This document shows, piece after piece, positions 1 to 5,967 of a DNA stretch of 7,859 bases. A model generated the notes under the pieces. That model did not search any database and was not told the origin of the DNA. It saw only the letters and a list, made by a program, of their open reading frames with translations. Both the position numbers and the translations under genes were made by a program. How positions within the stretch are numbered: position 1 is the stretch's first letter; every line of letters starts with the position of its first letter. This DNA is from Clostridiaceae bacterium (GTDB taxonomy: Bacteria > Bacillota > Clostridia > Saccharofermentanales > Fastidiosipilaceae), in the NCBI GenBank assembly GCA_012514965.1, contig JAAYZH010000313.1:1-7859 (forward strand), given 5' to 3'.

Positions 1-100
1 AGAGAGCGGCGCCGGTGCTCTGTTTTCACTTGCTTTACTCTGCCAGTCATCCAGTATCCTCGTTCAGCTAATTGCCCCTCAATCAAGTACAGAATAGCAT

Positions 101-170
101 AGGGAGGAGAGGGCAAACAATTTCGCGGAGGGAGCCTGCATCATGCTCGCTAACACTCCCTAAAAAGGGA
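101..170 (+). promoter_or_regulatory. Possible structured leader with a six-codon peptide
   Basis: CTCCCT at 156-161 has three candidate partners. AGGGAG at 101-106 and AGGGAG at 129-134 are both perfect 6-bp complements, and AGGGA at 166-170 forms a tight TCCCT-AAAA-AGGGA hairpin with 157-161. A minute reading frame (143-163, MLANTP then stop) has a good Shine-Dalgarno site, GGAGGGAG at 127-134, and that site is itself one of the pairing arms. This resembles an attenuator-style switch, but purine-rich arms pair easily by chance. It is also not known whether this stretch is in the transcript of the gene at 272. Confidence 0.25.
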
Positions 171-211
171 ACATAACGGATCAAGCTTTGATACAGCAGG
201 CGGCTGGCCGG

Positions 212-239
212 TTGCACCCACACCATAAGCAAATGTAAA
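212..239 (+). promoter_or_regulatory. Weak candidate promoter for the surface-protein operon
   Basis: TTGCAC (212-217) and TGTAAA (234-239) are separated by 16 bp and would start transcription about 25 bp before the ATG at 272. Matches to the vegetative consensus are modest, 3/6 for the -35 and 4/6 for the -10. The operon may instead be read from a promoter upstream of the window. Confidence 0.28.
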
Positions 240-271
240 GCAGATCGATTCACGCGAAAGGCAGGCTGTCC

Positions 272-1573
272 ATGCAACGCAACATATATAAAGCCATAGG
301 AATCATCATTTCCTTTGCTCTGTTTTTTCAGAGCGCGGCTTTGCATGCCGAGACGACAAGCAGCCCGGAAGAAAGCGCTGCAACAAGCTTGCCAGCCCTT
401 GTGACAACGACGAATATTCCTGCCGAAATTACAACCACGACATTGGAAAGCACCCTCTCGTCTGAACCGAAGACATCTCCGATCTCAGGCGAGGGGACTT
501 CCTCCTTTGAAACACCAACTTCTGAGACAACGATCTCTGAAACAACGACCTCACCGGCTGCGACCACAACAGAAGTCCCGAGTACCACCACTCCTTTGGC
601 CGAGCCGGCCACTGCTTTGACCGAAACCATGGTCAGCGAAACTACAGAGCCCACAGCGGCCGAGACAACCGCGTCTTCTACGCAGCCTGAACCGCAAACT
701 ACGACTACAACTGTCCCGCAGCCAACTGCGGCAACAGAAACCATAGAGACCACAAGCACCCAGACTATTTCGACCACCGAGACCACAACTGCTGCCGGAC
801 CCGAAGAGTCCAGCACCGAAACGCAGCCGGTCGAACCCATTGAATACCCTCTGCCCCAGGCCAGAATGTCGATGCTCGCCGTGGCGCAGACGCAGACCTC
901 AATCGAAGTAGTAATCGAAGGGTACACGCTTGAACCCGTGATTTTCCCGACCAAACAAGCGGATATTGATAAGCTTCATACATCTTTATCCAAACTGCCT
1001 GCTGGCACAGTCTTCGTTTCTTATGACGGCATCAATTTCTATCCTCTGATTGTTGAGCCGGGACCCAATAACGAGCCTTTTTACTACTATATTTTTAATG
1101 GTATGACAATTGAAGTACAGAAGTTCTGGAACCCCTCGGATCAGGCTAGTGTGGATCCGCCATTCTTCGTGTATAAAAAAGTGCCCAGCAATACCGGCAG
1201 CCTGACCATCCGGAGCACAGGCCTAAGCAATCGTGACGCGAATCAAACCATTGTGTACGAAGTCACCGGGCCTGGCGCTGATGCTCCGACCTGGCGCGTG
1301 GCCATCCAAGGCAACACATCAAGGACACTGACAGGCCTGCCCCCCGGTAGCTACACTATCCAGGAGCTTACAGACTGGTCCTGGCGTTACCACGTTGACA
1401 GCATTACGCCGACCCTGCCGACTGTGACCTTTGCGCACACACGGGCGAACGAGCTCTGGTTCAGCGGTGACAGTTACGCGATTAATCGACAGGGGGCCCC
1501 GATCTTTTCCGCCTTTAACGCGTCTGTGATCATCCCAGGCCTTTTCGCATGGATCGGAGGGCTCAGACGATGA
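272..1573 (+). CDS. Secreted Thr/Ser-rich surface protein with prealbumin-like domain
   Basis: This is a 433-residue exported protein of unknown specific function. Residues 1-26 form a signal peptide: basic start, hydrophobic core GIIISFALFF, likely cut after LHA. Residues 27-185 are a low-complexity Thr/Ser/Glu/Pro stretch (TTTT and ETT motifs), typical of wall-spanning or glycosylated stalks. A globular part follows. Residues about 308-395 (GSLTIRSTG, then LTGLPPGSYTIQE) read like a prealbumin/Cna-B-type beta-sandwich common in Gram-positive adhesins and pilins. There is no LPXTG motif; the chain ends in a short hydrophobic segment (SVIIPGLFAWIGGLRR), so anchoring is unclear. The ATG at 272 has weak ribosome-binding candidates, AAAGG at 257-261 and AGG at 263-265. 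Its stop overlaps the next start as ATGA (1570-1573), implying translational coupling. An adhesin or fibre-associated stalk protein is the best guess; the family assignment is inferred from motifs only. Confidence 0.72.
   Translation: MQRNIYKAIGIIISFALFFQSAALHAETTSSPEESAATSLPALVTTTNIPAEITTTTLESTLSSEPKTSPISGEGTSSFETPTSETTISETTTSPAATTTEVPSTTTPLAEPATALTETMVSETTEPTAAETTASSTQPEPQTTTTTVPQPTAATETIETTSTQTISTTETTTAAGPEESSTETQPVEPIEYPLPQARMSMLAVAQTQTSIEVVIEGYTLEPVIFPTKQADIDKLHTSLSKLPAGTVFVSYDGINFYPLIVEPGPNNEPFYYYIFNGMTIEVQKFWNPSDQASVDPPFFVYKKVPSNTGSLTIRSTGLSNRDANQTIVYEVTGPGADAPTWRVAIQGNTSRTLTGLPPGSYTIQELTDWSWRYHVDSITPTLPTVTFAHTRANELWFSGDSYAINRQGAPIFSAFNASVIIPGLFAWIGGLRR
1556..1561 (+). promoter_or_regulatory. 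Ribosome binding site fixing the start of the TasA-like gene
   Basis: GGAGGG lies 8 nt before the ATG at 1570. It is inside the extension that would follow from using the in-frame ATG at 1549, so the 1570 start is preferred. The site lies within the last codons of the preceding gene, as expected for coupled translation. Confidence 0.7.
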
Positions 1574-2091
1574 AATTGGCTGATAAAAATCTGCGCAAAA
1601 TCGTAGTAACGGCCTTGAGTCTGGCCTTGCTCCTGATCGGTACAAGCCTAACGATGGCGTATTTGAACGATCGCACCGATACCGCGCGAAACAATCTCCA
1701 GTTCGCACACGTTTCCTGTCAGGTGGAGGAGACCTTCAGCAACGGCACGAAATCCAATGTCAGCATCAAGAATACATCGGACACAGATGCATACATCCGG
1801 GTAATTTTGGCCGCCGTGTGGCTGAATGCAGACGGTGATATAACGGCTCCGGCCGTTGCAACACCTGTGTTTACCGCTACAGACTGGTTTGTGCAGGATG
1901 GCATTTACTATTACAAGCTCCCGCTGGCGCCAGACGAATCGACCAAGAATCTCATCGGTTCATTCCCGATGCCGACGCAGACCGGTCTGACCTACGAACT
2001 GCAGATCATCGCCTCTGCCATTCAAGCGACACCGGAAGCTGTCAGCGACGCCTGGGGTGTATCGGTCAGCGACGGGCTGTTAGCACCATGA
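1570..2091 (+). CDS. TasA-like protein with SipW-dependent-type signal peptide
   Basis: A 173-residue exported protein resembling the SipW-dependent TasA/camelysin-type proteins that form extracellular fibres or matrix in Firmicutes. Residues 8-31 are a hydrophobic signal segment (VVTALSLALLLIGTSLTMAYL), followed at once by NDRTDTARNNLQ, the usual transition into the mature protein of this group. The mature chain is beta-rich, with VSIKNTSDTDAYIRV at about 64-78, a hallmark-like 'KNT...YIRV' edge strand. It ends in SAIQATPEAVSDAWGV, resembling the conserved C-terminal helix of the group. The start at 1570 is chosen because GGAGGG sits 8 nt upstream and it begins MKLADKNLRK, a proper basic N-region. 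The gene overlaps its upstream neighbour by 4 nt. A dedicated SipW-type signal peptidase would be expected nearby but is not in the window. The family call is moderately secure; the exact role is inferred. Confidence 0.72.
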   Translation: MKLADKNLRKIVVTALSLALLLIGTSLTMAYLNDRTDTARNNLQFAHVSCQVEETFSNGTKSNVSIKNTSDTDAYIRVILAAVWLNADGDITAPAVATPVFTATDWFVQDGIYYYKLPLAPDESTKNLIGSFPMPTQTGLTYELQIIASAIQATPEAVSDAWGVSVSDGLLAP

Positions 2092-2097
2092 AGGAGG
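2091..2097 (+). promoter_or_regulatory. Ribosome binding site fixing the start of the VPVTG protein
   Basis: AAGGAGG lies 5 nt before the ATG at 2103. The in-frame ATG at 2088 precedes this site and has no Shine-Dalgarno of its own, although it overlaps the upstream stop codon as ATGA. The 2103 start is therefore preferred, giving a clean MKRTYF signal-peptide N-region. Confidence 0.7.
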
Positions 2098-2102
2098 CCA
2101 AA

Positions 2103-2759
2103 ATGAAGCGCACGTATTTCGCCCCCAAAATCGTTGCCGCCATGGTCTTCCTGGCAGTATTTTTCAATATGAGCTTGCCCGCCTTTGCAGAATCAGCTGT
2201 TTCTGACACTGCGTCCAATGTAATTTTCGTCAATCGGGCCGAGAGTTTTGTTTTTGTACCCGACAGCGGTGACCTGTTCCAAAACTTCAAGGGCGTCATG
2301 CCCGGCGATGTGCTCGAGCAGGAGATAATTGTTGCGAATGATAAGAGCAATACCTTTCAAGTGAAAATCTATTTGCGGGCAGAGGTGCCTGCTGATACGA
2401 ACATCGATTTTCTCGATCAGCTGAATTTGCAAGTTGCCGGAGAACACGCAGGTGTTCTCTCAGACGCGCCTGCTTCTGAAGCCGGAAGTCTTGGTGAAAA
2501 CGTCCTGTTAGGGAGCCTGAAGCCCGGTGACACCGAGACTTTGCATGTCACGCTCGCTGTGCCGATCGCTTTGGCCGACGCTTTCCAGAATGCCCGCGGT
2601 GAAGTGATCTGGACTTTTACTGCAGAAGAAGTGCCGGTTGCGCAGGTCCCTGTGACCGGTGGTTCCGACGCGCCGGTCTGGCTTGGCTTCGGTCTGTTGC
2701 TGGCCGGCTTGTTCCTCTTTGGCCTCAAGCAAAACCGGCTCAGGAGACACGAGCGCTGA
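2103..2759 (+). CDS. Sortase-anchored (VPVTG) surface protein of TasA-type locus
   Basis: A 218-residue cell-wall protein. Residues 1-29 are a signal peptide ending AFA|ES. The mature domain contains FKGVMPGDVLEQEIIVAND (62-80) followed by VKIYLRAEV, a beta-sandwich pattern seen in LPXTG proteins that accompany TasA/SipW-like genes. The C-terminus is a sorting signal: VPVTG at 182-186, hydrophobic stretch from about 192 to 207, then the basic tail KQNRLRRHER. VPVTG departs from LPXTG at the first position, so a class-specific sortase may be required; none is encoded here. The gene follows the TasA-like gene with an 11-nt gap and is probably co-transcribed. I infer that it tethers or caps an extracellular assembly made from the two upstream proteins. 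The anchoring signal is clear; the binding partner is a guess. Confidence 0.75.
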   Translation: MKRTYFAPKIVAAMVFLAVFFNMSLPAFAESAVSDTASNVIFVNRAESFVFVPDSGDLFQNFKGVMPGDVLEQEIIVANDKSNTFQVKIYLRAEVPADTNIDFLDQLNLQVAGEHAGVLSDAPASEAGSLGENVLLGSLKPGDTETLHVTLAVPIALADAFQNARGEVIWTFTAEEVPVAQVPVTGGSDAPVWLGFGLLLAGLFLFGLKQNRLRRHER

Positions 2760-2828
2760 TCGCCTGGCTGGATTTTCGCGTAAATAGCAAAAAAGTCGAG
2801 AAATGCTGGTAATTGGGCCTCTGTGTAC

Positions 2829-2855
2829 TTGACGCGCACCCTGATTTCTGATAAT
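2829..2855 (+). promoter_or_regulatory. Probable promoter of the rplU operon
   Basis: TTGACG (2829-2834) and GATAAT (2850-2855) each match the vegetative consensus at 5 of 6 positions, with a short 15-bp spacer. An alternative -10, TAATTT at 2852-2857, gives a 17-bp spacer but a poorer hexamer. Initiation near 2862 would leave an mRNA leader of about 84 nt. Confidence 0.5.
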
Positions 2856-2860
2856 TTTGA

Positions 2861-2924
2861 TCGGTGACCGCATCTCGCAGGTCTTTTTAATCTGTTTAAG
2901 GCAGAACCTGCATGAGCGAGACCT
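2861..2924 (+). promoter_or_regulatory. Structured rplU leader, candidate L21 leader
   Basis: GCAGGT (2877-2882) pairs with ACCTGC (2906-2911) around a 23-nt loop. CTCGC (2874-2878) can pair with GCGAG (2916-2920), and AGGTCT with AGACCT at 2919-2924, so alternative folds compete. The position just before the rplU Shine-Dalgarno site (AAGGGAGG, ending 2937) matches the L21 leader known in low-GC Gram-positives. In that family L21 is thought to repress its own operon. I see the inverted repeats directly; membership of the L21 leader family is inferred from position and architecture, not from a covariance search. Confidence 0.5.
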
Positions 2925-2945
2925 AAGATAAGGGAGGAACACAGT

Positions 2946-3254
2946 ATGTACGCAGTAATAACCACCGGTGGTAAACAGTATAGAGTTGCCGTCGGCGAAG
3001 AGATTTTTGTCGAGAAGCTCGAAGGCGAGCAGGGTGACAAGGTAGTCTTTGACCAGGTGTTGGCCGTGGCCGACGAAGATGGTATCAAGCTCGGCGAGGA
3101 CGTCAAGGGCGTCAAGGTCGAAGGTGAGATCGTCAAGCAGGGCAAGGGCAAGAAGATCATCATCTTCAAGTACAAGGCTAAGAAGGGCTATCGTCGCAAG
3201 AACGGTCACCGTCAGCCTTACACCCGCGTGAAGATCAACGGCATCGCAGTCTAG
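2946..3254 (+). CDS. rplU: 50S ribosomal protein L21
   Basis: A 102-residue bL21, full length for the family, binding 23S rRNA in the large subunit. The N-terminus [14 protein letters not shown] and the C-terminal signature [20 protein letters not shown] (71-90) are diagnostic and rich in rRNA-contacting Lys and Arg. AAGGGAGG ends 8 nt before the ATG. It is the first gene of a cluster that continues with prp and rpmA, the standard Firmicutes order, and it is preceded by its own promoter and structured leader. Confidence 0.98.
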   Translation: MYAVITTGGKQYRVAVGEEIFVEKLEGEQGDKVVFDQVLAVADEDGIKLGEDVKGVKVEGEIVKQGKGKKIIIFKYKAKKGYRRKNGHRQPYTRVKINGIAV

Positions 3255-3280
3255 GCTCCAGGAGCAGAGGGTAGTCCCAG

Positions 3281-3625
3281 ATGATACGGGTAAGGATGCT
3301 GGAGAATCGACAGGGGATCTGCGGTTTTCTATGCGAAGGACATGCAGGTTATGCGGAGGCTGATGAAGCCGATGTTGTATGTGCCGGAATTACCGCGATC
3401 GCGGGTACGACCGTCAGCGCTCTGACCGATCTCTTGAAACTGGAAGTCCATTACAGCTTCCGCTCCGGGCATCTCGAATGCCGGGTTGAGGACAAGCCGG
3501 AAGGGACGAAACACGCTCAGATGGAGCTCATCCTCGAAACTTTCAGGATCGGATGCAGCCAGATTGAATATAGTTACGGTTCGCAATATGTGCATGTAGA
3601 AGATGATGCACTGCAAGTCAGCTAG
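3281..3625 (+). CDS. prp: Ribosomal-processing cysteine protease Prp
   Basis: A 114-residue cysteine protease of the YsxB/Prp family. It removes the N-terminal extension of ribosomal protein L27 in Firmicutes and relatives, a step needed for normal ribosome assembly. The active-site block is clear: GFLCEGHAGYAEADEADVVCAG (15-36) supplies catalytic His21 and Cys34, and the small residues around the dyad are kept. It lies 26 nt after rplU and 9 nt before rpmA, next to its substrate gene. AGAGGG at 3266-3271 is spaced 9 nt from the ATG. The extended substrate N-terminus encoded just downstream supports the function strongly. Confidence 0.95.
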   Translation: MIRVRMLENRQGICGFLCEGHAGYAEADEADVVCAGITAIAGTTVSALTDLLKLEVHYSFRSGHLECRVEDKPEGTKHAQMELILETFRIGCSQIEYSYGSQYVHVEDDALQVS

Positions 3626-3634
3626 GAGGCAAAG

Positions 3635-3925
3635 ATGTTTAAACTCGACTTACAATTATTAGCTCACAAGAAGGGTCTCGGTTCGACCAAGAACGGTCGT
3701 GATTCCGCTTCGAAGCGTTTAGGCGCCAAGGCCGGTGACGGTGAATTCGTTTTGGCCGGTAATATTCTCTACAGACAGCGCGGCACGAAGATCCATCCCG
3801 GTACGAATGTCGGCATCGGCAAGGATGATACGCTGTTTTCCAAGGTAGACGGCAAGGTGGCTTTCGAGCGTCTCGACAAGACTCGCAAGAAGGTCAGCGT
3901 GTATCCTGTGGCCGACCAAGCTTAA
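3635..3925 (+). CDS. rpmA: 50S ribosomal protein L27 with Prp-cleaved N-terminus
   Basis: A 96-residue bL27; its mature N-terminus reaches toward the peptidyl-transferase centre. It starts [10 protein letters not shown] followed by [14 protein letters not shown]. The first ten residues are the Prp-removed extension, with cleavage predicted after Ala10. The body shows the family signature [15 protein letters not shown] (42-56) and [11 protein letters not shown]. The cleavage motif has Leu8-Leu9 where many Firmicutes have Phe at one or both of these positions. The Shine-Dalgarno TAGGAGG (3623-3629) includes the stop codon of prp, so translation is probably coupled. A strong terminator follows 28 nt after the stop. 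Confidence 0.98.
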   Translation: MFKLDLQLLAHKKGLGSTKNGRDSASKRLGAKAGDGEFVLAGNILYRQRGTKIHPGTNVGIGKDDTLFSKVDGKVAFERLDKTRKKVSVYPVADQA

Positions 3926-3953
3926 GCGCGGACGGCACATTGCAAGCACTTTT

Positions 3954-3980
3954 AAGTCCGGCCTTGTGCCGGACTTTTTT
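3954..3980 (+). terminator. Intrinsic terminator after rpmA
   Basis: A perfect 9-bp stem, AAGTCCGGC (3954-3962) with GCCGGACTT (3968-3976), encloses a CTTGT loop and is followed by a T tract ending at 3980. Only 18 nt separate it from the obgE start, so it probably tunes read-through rather than closing an isolated operon. Confidence 0.87.
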
Positions 3981-3998
3981 CAACAGTAGGAACAAACT

Positions 3999-5267
3999 AT
4001 GTTTATTGATGAGGCAAGAATTTTTGTGAAGGCCGGCAACGGCGGAGACGGTGTGGTGTCTTTCCATACCGCGAAATATGTCCCGAATGGCGGACCGGAC
4101 GGCGGCAACGGCGGACGGGGCGGCAGCGTGAGCGTAATCGCGGATCGCAACATTACTACGCTGCAGAGTTTTCGCTTTCAGCGCAAGTACGTGGCTGAAG
4201 ATGGGGAGAAGGGCGGCGGCAAGAAGTGCGCCGGCAAAGGCGGCAGTGACCTGACCATACGCGTCCCGGTCGGCACCGTGCTGCGCGAGGCCGATACGCT
4301 TCGCTTGCTCGCAGATCTCACGGAACACGGTGAGGAAGTGATCCTCTTGAAGGGCGGCCGCGGCGGCGCAGGTAACGCGGTCTTCGCTTCGGCGACCCGC
4401 CAGGCACCTCAGTTCGCAAAACCGGGCCAGCGCGTGGAAGGTTTCTACGTACTGATGGAGCTAAAGCTCCTGGCCGATGTTGGCCTGCTGGGCTTGCCCA
4501 ATGTCGGCAAGAGCACCTTCCTGTCCGTGGTTTCCCAGGCCAGACCGAAAATCGCTGATTATCACTTCACAACGCTCGAACCGCAGCTGGGGATCGCGAC
4601 CGTGGGTGAATACAGCTTCACCATCGCTGACATCCCTGGCTTGATTGAGGGAGCCAGCGAAGGAGCGGGTCTGGGCATAGACTTCCTGCGTCACATTGAG
4701 CGGACCAGGCTCCTGGTGCATTTCCTGGATTCGTCAGGTTCCGAAGGCCGTGATCCGTATGAGGATTTTGTGCTCATTAATCAAGAACTGCAGTCTTTTA
4801 ACGCCGACTTAGCCATGCGCCCGCAGATTGTGGCCCTGAACAAGATCGATTTGGCCGACGAGGAGAAGCTAGAGGCTCTACGCGAGCGACTGGAAGGCGA
4901 GGGCTACGAGGTCTTCGAGTTGTCTGCCCCTATCCATGAGGGTACGGATGAGCTCTTGAAGGCGATTGCGTACAAGCTGCAACAATTGCCGAACACGATT
5001 CTCTACGAGAAGCCGCAGACCGAAGTCAGAGTCTACAAGCTTGAAGCCGAGCCCTTCCGCGTGGAGAAGATCGAAGATGGCTTCTCGGTGGAAGGACCGT
5101 GGATCGAGGAGCTTATGCGCTCGATCAACTTCACGGATACCGAGTCTCTGCAGTACTTCCAGAAGCAGCTGCGTGTCAAAGGCGTCATCGATGCCTTGGA
5201 AGCCTTGGGCGTCAAGGAAGGCGACACAATCGAAATGGGCGACCTGGTCTTTGACTTCGTCTTCTAA
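3999..5267 (+). CDS. obgE: Obg-family GTPase (CgtA)
   Basis: A 422-residue essential GTPase that binds the maturing large ribosomal subunit and is linked to (p)ppGpp and, in Bacillus, stress signalling. Residues 1 to about 157 form the Gly-rich Obg fold (KYVPNGGPDGGNGGRGG at 26-42 and KGGRGGAGN). The G domain has G1 GLPNVGKS (165-172), switch I with HFTTLEP (189-195), G3 DIPG (211-214), G4 NKID (281-284) and G5 SA (309-310). The C-terminal OCT domain spans about 340-422, from VRVYKLEAEPF to EMGDLVFDF, and is complete. All nucleotide-binding motifs are intact. TAGGAA at 3987-3992 is a modest Shine-Dalgarno site. It follows rpmA as in many bacteria, but across a strong terminator with no visible promoter of its own. 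Confidence 0.98.
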   Translation: MFIDEARIFVKAGNGGDGVVSFHTAKYVPNGGPDGGNGGRGGSVSVIADRNITTLQSFRFQRKYVAEDGEKGGGKKCAGKGGSDLTIRVPVGTVLREADTLRLLADLTEHGEEVILLKGGRGGAGNAVFASATRQAPQFAKPGQRVEGFYVLMELKLLADVGLLGLPNVGKSTFLSVVSQARPKIADYHFTTLEPQLGIATVGEYSFTIADIPGLIEGASEGAGLGIDFLRHIERTRLLVHFLDSSGSEGRDPYEDFVLINQELQSFNADLAMRPQIVALNKIDLADEEKLEALRERLEGEGYEVFELSAPIHEGTDELLKAIAYKLQQLPNTILYEKPQTEVRVYKLEAEPFRVEKIEDGFSVEGPWIEELMRSINFTDTESLQYFQKQLRVKGVIDALEALGVKEGDTIEMGDLVFDFVF

Positions 5268-5277
5268 TTAGCCATTG

Positions 5278-5318
5278 CCGGCGTTCGCCGGATATCCCGC
5301 GAGGCCCGGTTTTGGCCT
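5278..5318 (+). repeat. Paired short hairpins between obgE and yhbY
   Basis: CCGGC (5278-5282) pairs with GCCGG (5287-5291) around GTTC, and AGGCC (5302-5306) pairs with GGCCT (5314-5318) around a 7-nt loop. Neither is followed by a T tract, so these are not typical terminators. They may stabilise or process the mRNA just before the yhbY Shine-Dalgarno site (GGAGGAG, 5331-5337). Confidence 0.45.
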
Positions 5319-5345
5319 GCAACATCTCTTGGAGGAGATTCATCA

Positions 5346-5651
5346 ATGAGTTTAAACGGTAAGCAACGCAGTGAGCTGCGCAGGCTCGGCAATACAATGG
5401 ACAGCGTTTTTCAGCTGGGCAAAGACGGGATCAGCGAAGAGACCTATCGCCACCTGGACAACCTCCTGCGGACCAGAGAACTGATCAAGATCACGGTTCT
5501 CAAATCCTGCCCTCTCGACACGAAGGAAGCTGCCAACGGTCTGGCTGCCTACTGCAGCGCGGCTGTGGTACAGGTGATTGGGCGCAAGATTCTGCTCTAT
5601 CGCTTCTCACCTGAGCTGGCCAAAGAAGGAAAAGGCATAAAAATTCTTTAA
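5346..5651 (+). CDS. yhbY: YhbY-type CRM-domain RNA-binding protein
   Basis: A 101-residue single CRM-domain protein of the YhbY family, which associates with pre-50S particles and assists large-subunit assembly. Conserved elements in order: GKQRSELR (5-12), the RNA-contacting loop QLGKDGISE (23-31), RELIKITV (44-51) and VVQVIGRKILLYR (74-86). Length matches the family. A strong Shine-Dalgarno GGAGGAG is spaced 8 nt before the ATG. It lies 78 nt after obgE, a frequent pairing in Clostridia, and probably shares its transcript. No terminator is evident after it. Confidence 0.95.
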   Translation: MSLNGKQRSELRRLGNTMDSVFQLGKDGISEETYRHLDNLLRTRELIKITVLKSCPLDTKEAANGLAAYCSAAVVQVIGRKILLYRFSPELAKEGKGIKIL

Positions 5652-5668
5652 AATGTCACATATGTTCC

Positions 5669-5697
5669 TGTCCATTTGCCTAAAACATCCGTATAAT
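5669..5697 (+). promoter_or_regulatory. Promoter of the rubredoxin gene
   Basis: A perfect -10, TATAAT (5692-5697), lies 17 bp after TGTCCA (5669-5674), a weak -35 matching at 3 of 6. Initiation near 5704 gives a leader of about 60 nt. No other hexamer pair upstream of the rubredoxin start is as good. TTGACT at 5707-5712 is a good -35 but lacks a matching -10. Confidence 0.55.
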
Positions 5698-5705
5698 AAT
5701 CATTA
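5691..5705 (+). promoter_or_regulatory. PerR-box-like operator on the rubredoxin promoter
   Basis: GTATAATAATCATTA matches the Bacillus Per box TTATAATNATTATAA at 11 of 14 defined positions (mismatches at 5691, 5701 and 5704). It covers the -10, where a repressor would block polymerase. In Clostridium acetobutylicum PerR controls rubredoxin and flavodiiron genes, so the context fits. Six of the matches come from the TATAAT -10 itself, so the evidence is weaker than the count suggests. Confidence 0.42.
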
Positions 5706-5740
5706 GTTGACTGACACGAGCTTTCGTTATGTCGATGAAT

Positions 5741-5758
5741 TCATTGTAATGAGGTGAT
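5741..5758 (+). promoter_or_regulatory. Small inverted repeat and strong RBS of rubredoxin
   Basis: TCATT (5741-5745) and AATGA (5748-5752) form an inverted repeat that runs into the ribosome binding site GAGGTGAT (5751-5758), which lies 7 nt before the ATG at 5766. The loop is only 2 nt, so it is more plausible as a protein site or by chance than as a stable hairpin. Confidence 0.4.
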
Positions 5759-5765
5759 ATGATAA

Positions 5766-5924
5766 ATGAATAGTTATGTATGTGATCTTTGTGGCTACAT
5801 CTATGATCCTTCCGTTGGCGATCCGGACAATGGCGTCGAGGCAGGTACTTCCTTCCAAGACATCCCCGAAGATTGGGTTTGCCCTCTCTGCGGTGCCGGT
5901 AAGGACCAGTTCAGCGAAGTTTAA
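5766..5924 (+). CDS. Rubredoxin
   Basis: A 52-residue one-iron electron carrier. The two knuckles are [12 protein letters not shown] (Cys6, Cys9) and [12 protein letters not shown] (Cys39, Cys42), giving four cysteines to bind a single Fe. [18 protein letters not shown] matches the canonical rubredoxin core, with Trp37 just before the second knuckle, and the length is typical. The start is fixed by GAGGTGAT 7 nt upstream. It sits two terminator/promoter elements before fprA. The natural inference is that it passes electrons from NAD(P)H-rubredoxin oxidoreductase to the flavodiiron protein for O2 or NO reduction; it may also serve rubrerythrin. Expression is probably stress-controlled through the Per-box-like site at its promoter. 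Confidence 0.97.
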   Translation: MNSYVCDLCGYIYDPSVGDPDNGVEAGTSFQDIPEDWVCPLCGAGKDQFSEV

Positions 5925-5967
5925 GTATAAGATTAGTCACACCTTAACTGGATGAGACATGTAGAAG

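Noticed and set aside
2..97. Possible C-terminal end of an upstream gene (31 hydrophobic residues ending QSSTE, stop at 95-97).
   Set aside because: All three + frames are open for a while at the window edge and none shows a recognisable family motif; the choice of frame is arbitrary.
100..225. c-di-GMP-I riboswitch, suggested by GGGCAAAC and a later GGCTGGCCGGTTGC.
   Set aside because: The central GCAAAGC core and the conserved tetraloop region are missing, and the spacing does not fit.
328..954. Long - strand reading frame opposite the Thr-rich region.
   Set aside because: It is Val/Ser-rich only because it is antisense to Thr/Ser codons; it has no signal, motif or ribosome binding site.
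5278..5318. Terminator between obgE and yhbY.
   Set aside because: The hairpins are short and lack a T tract; yhbY has no promoter of its own and likely shares the transcript.
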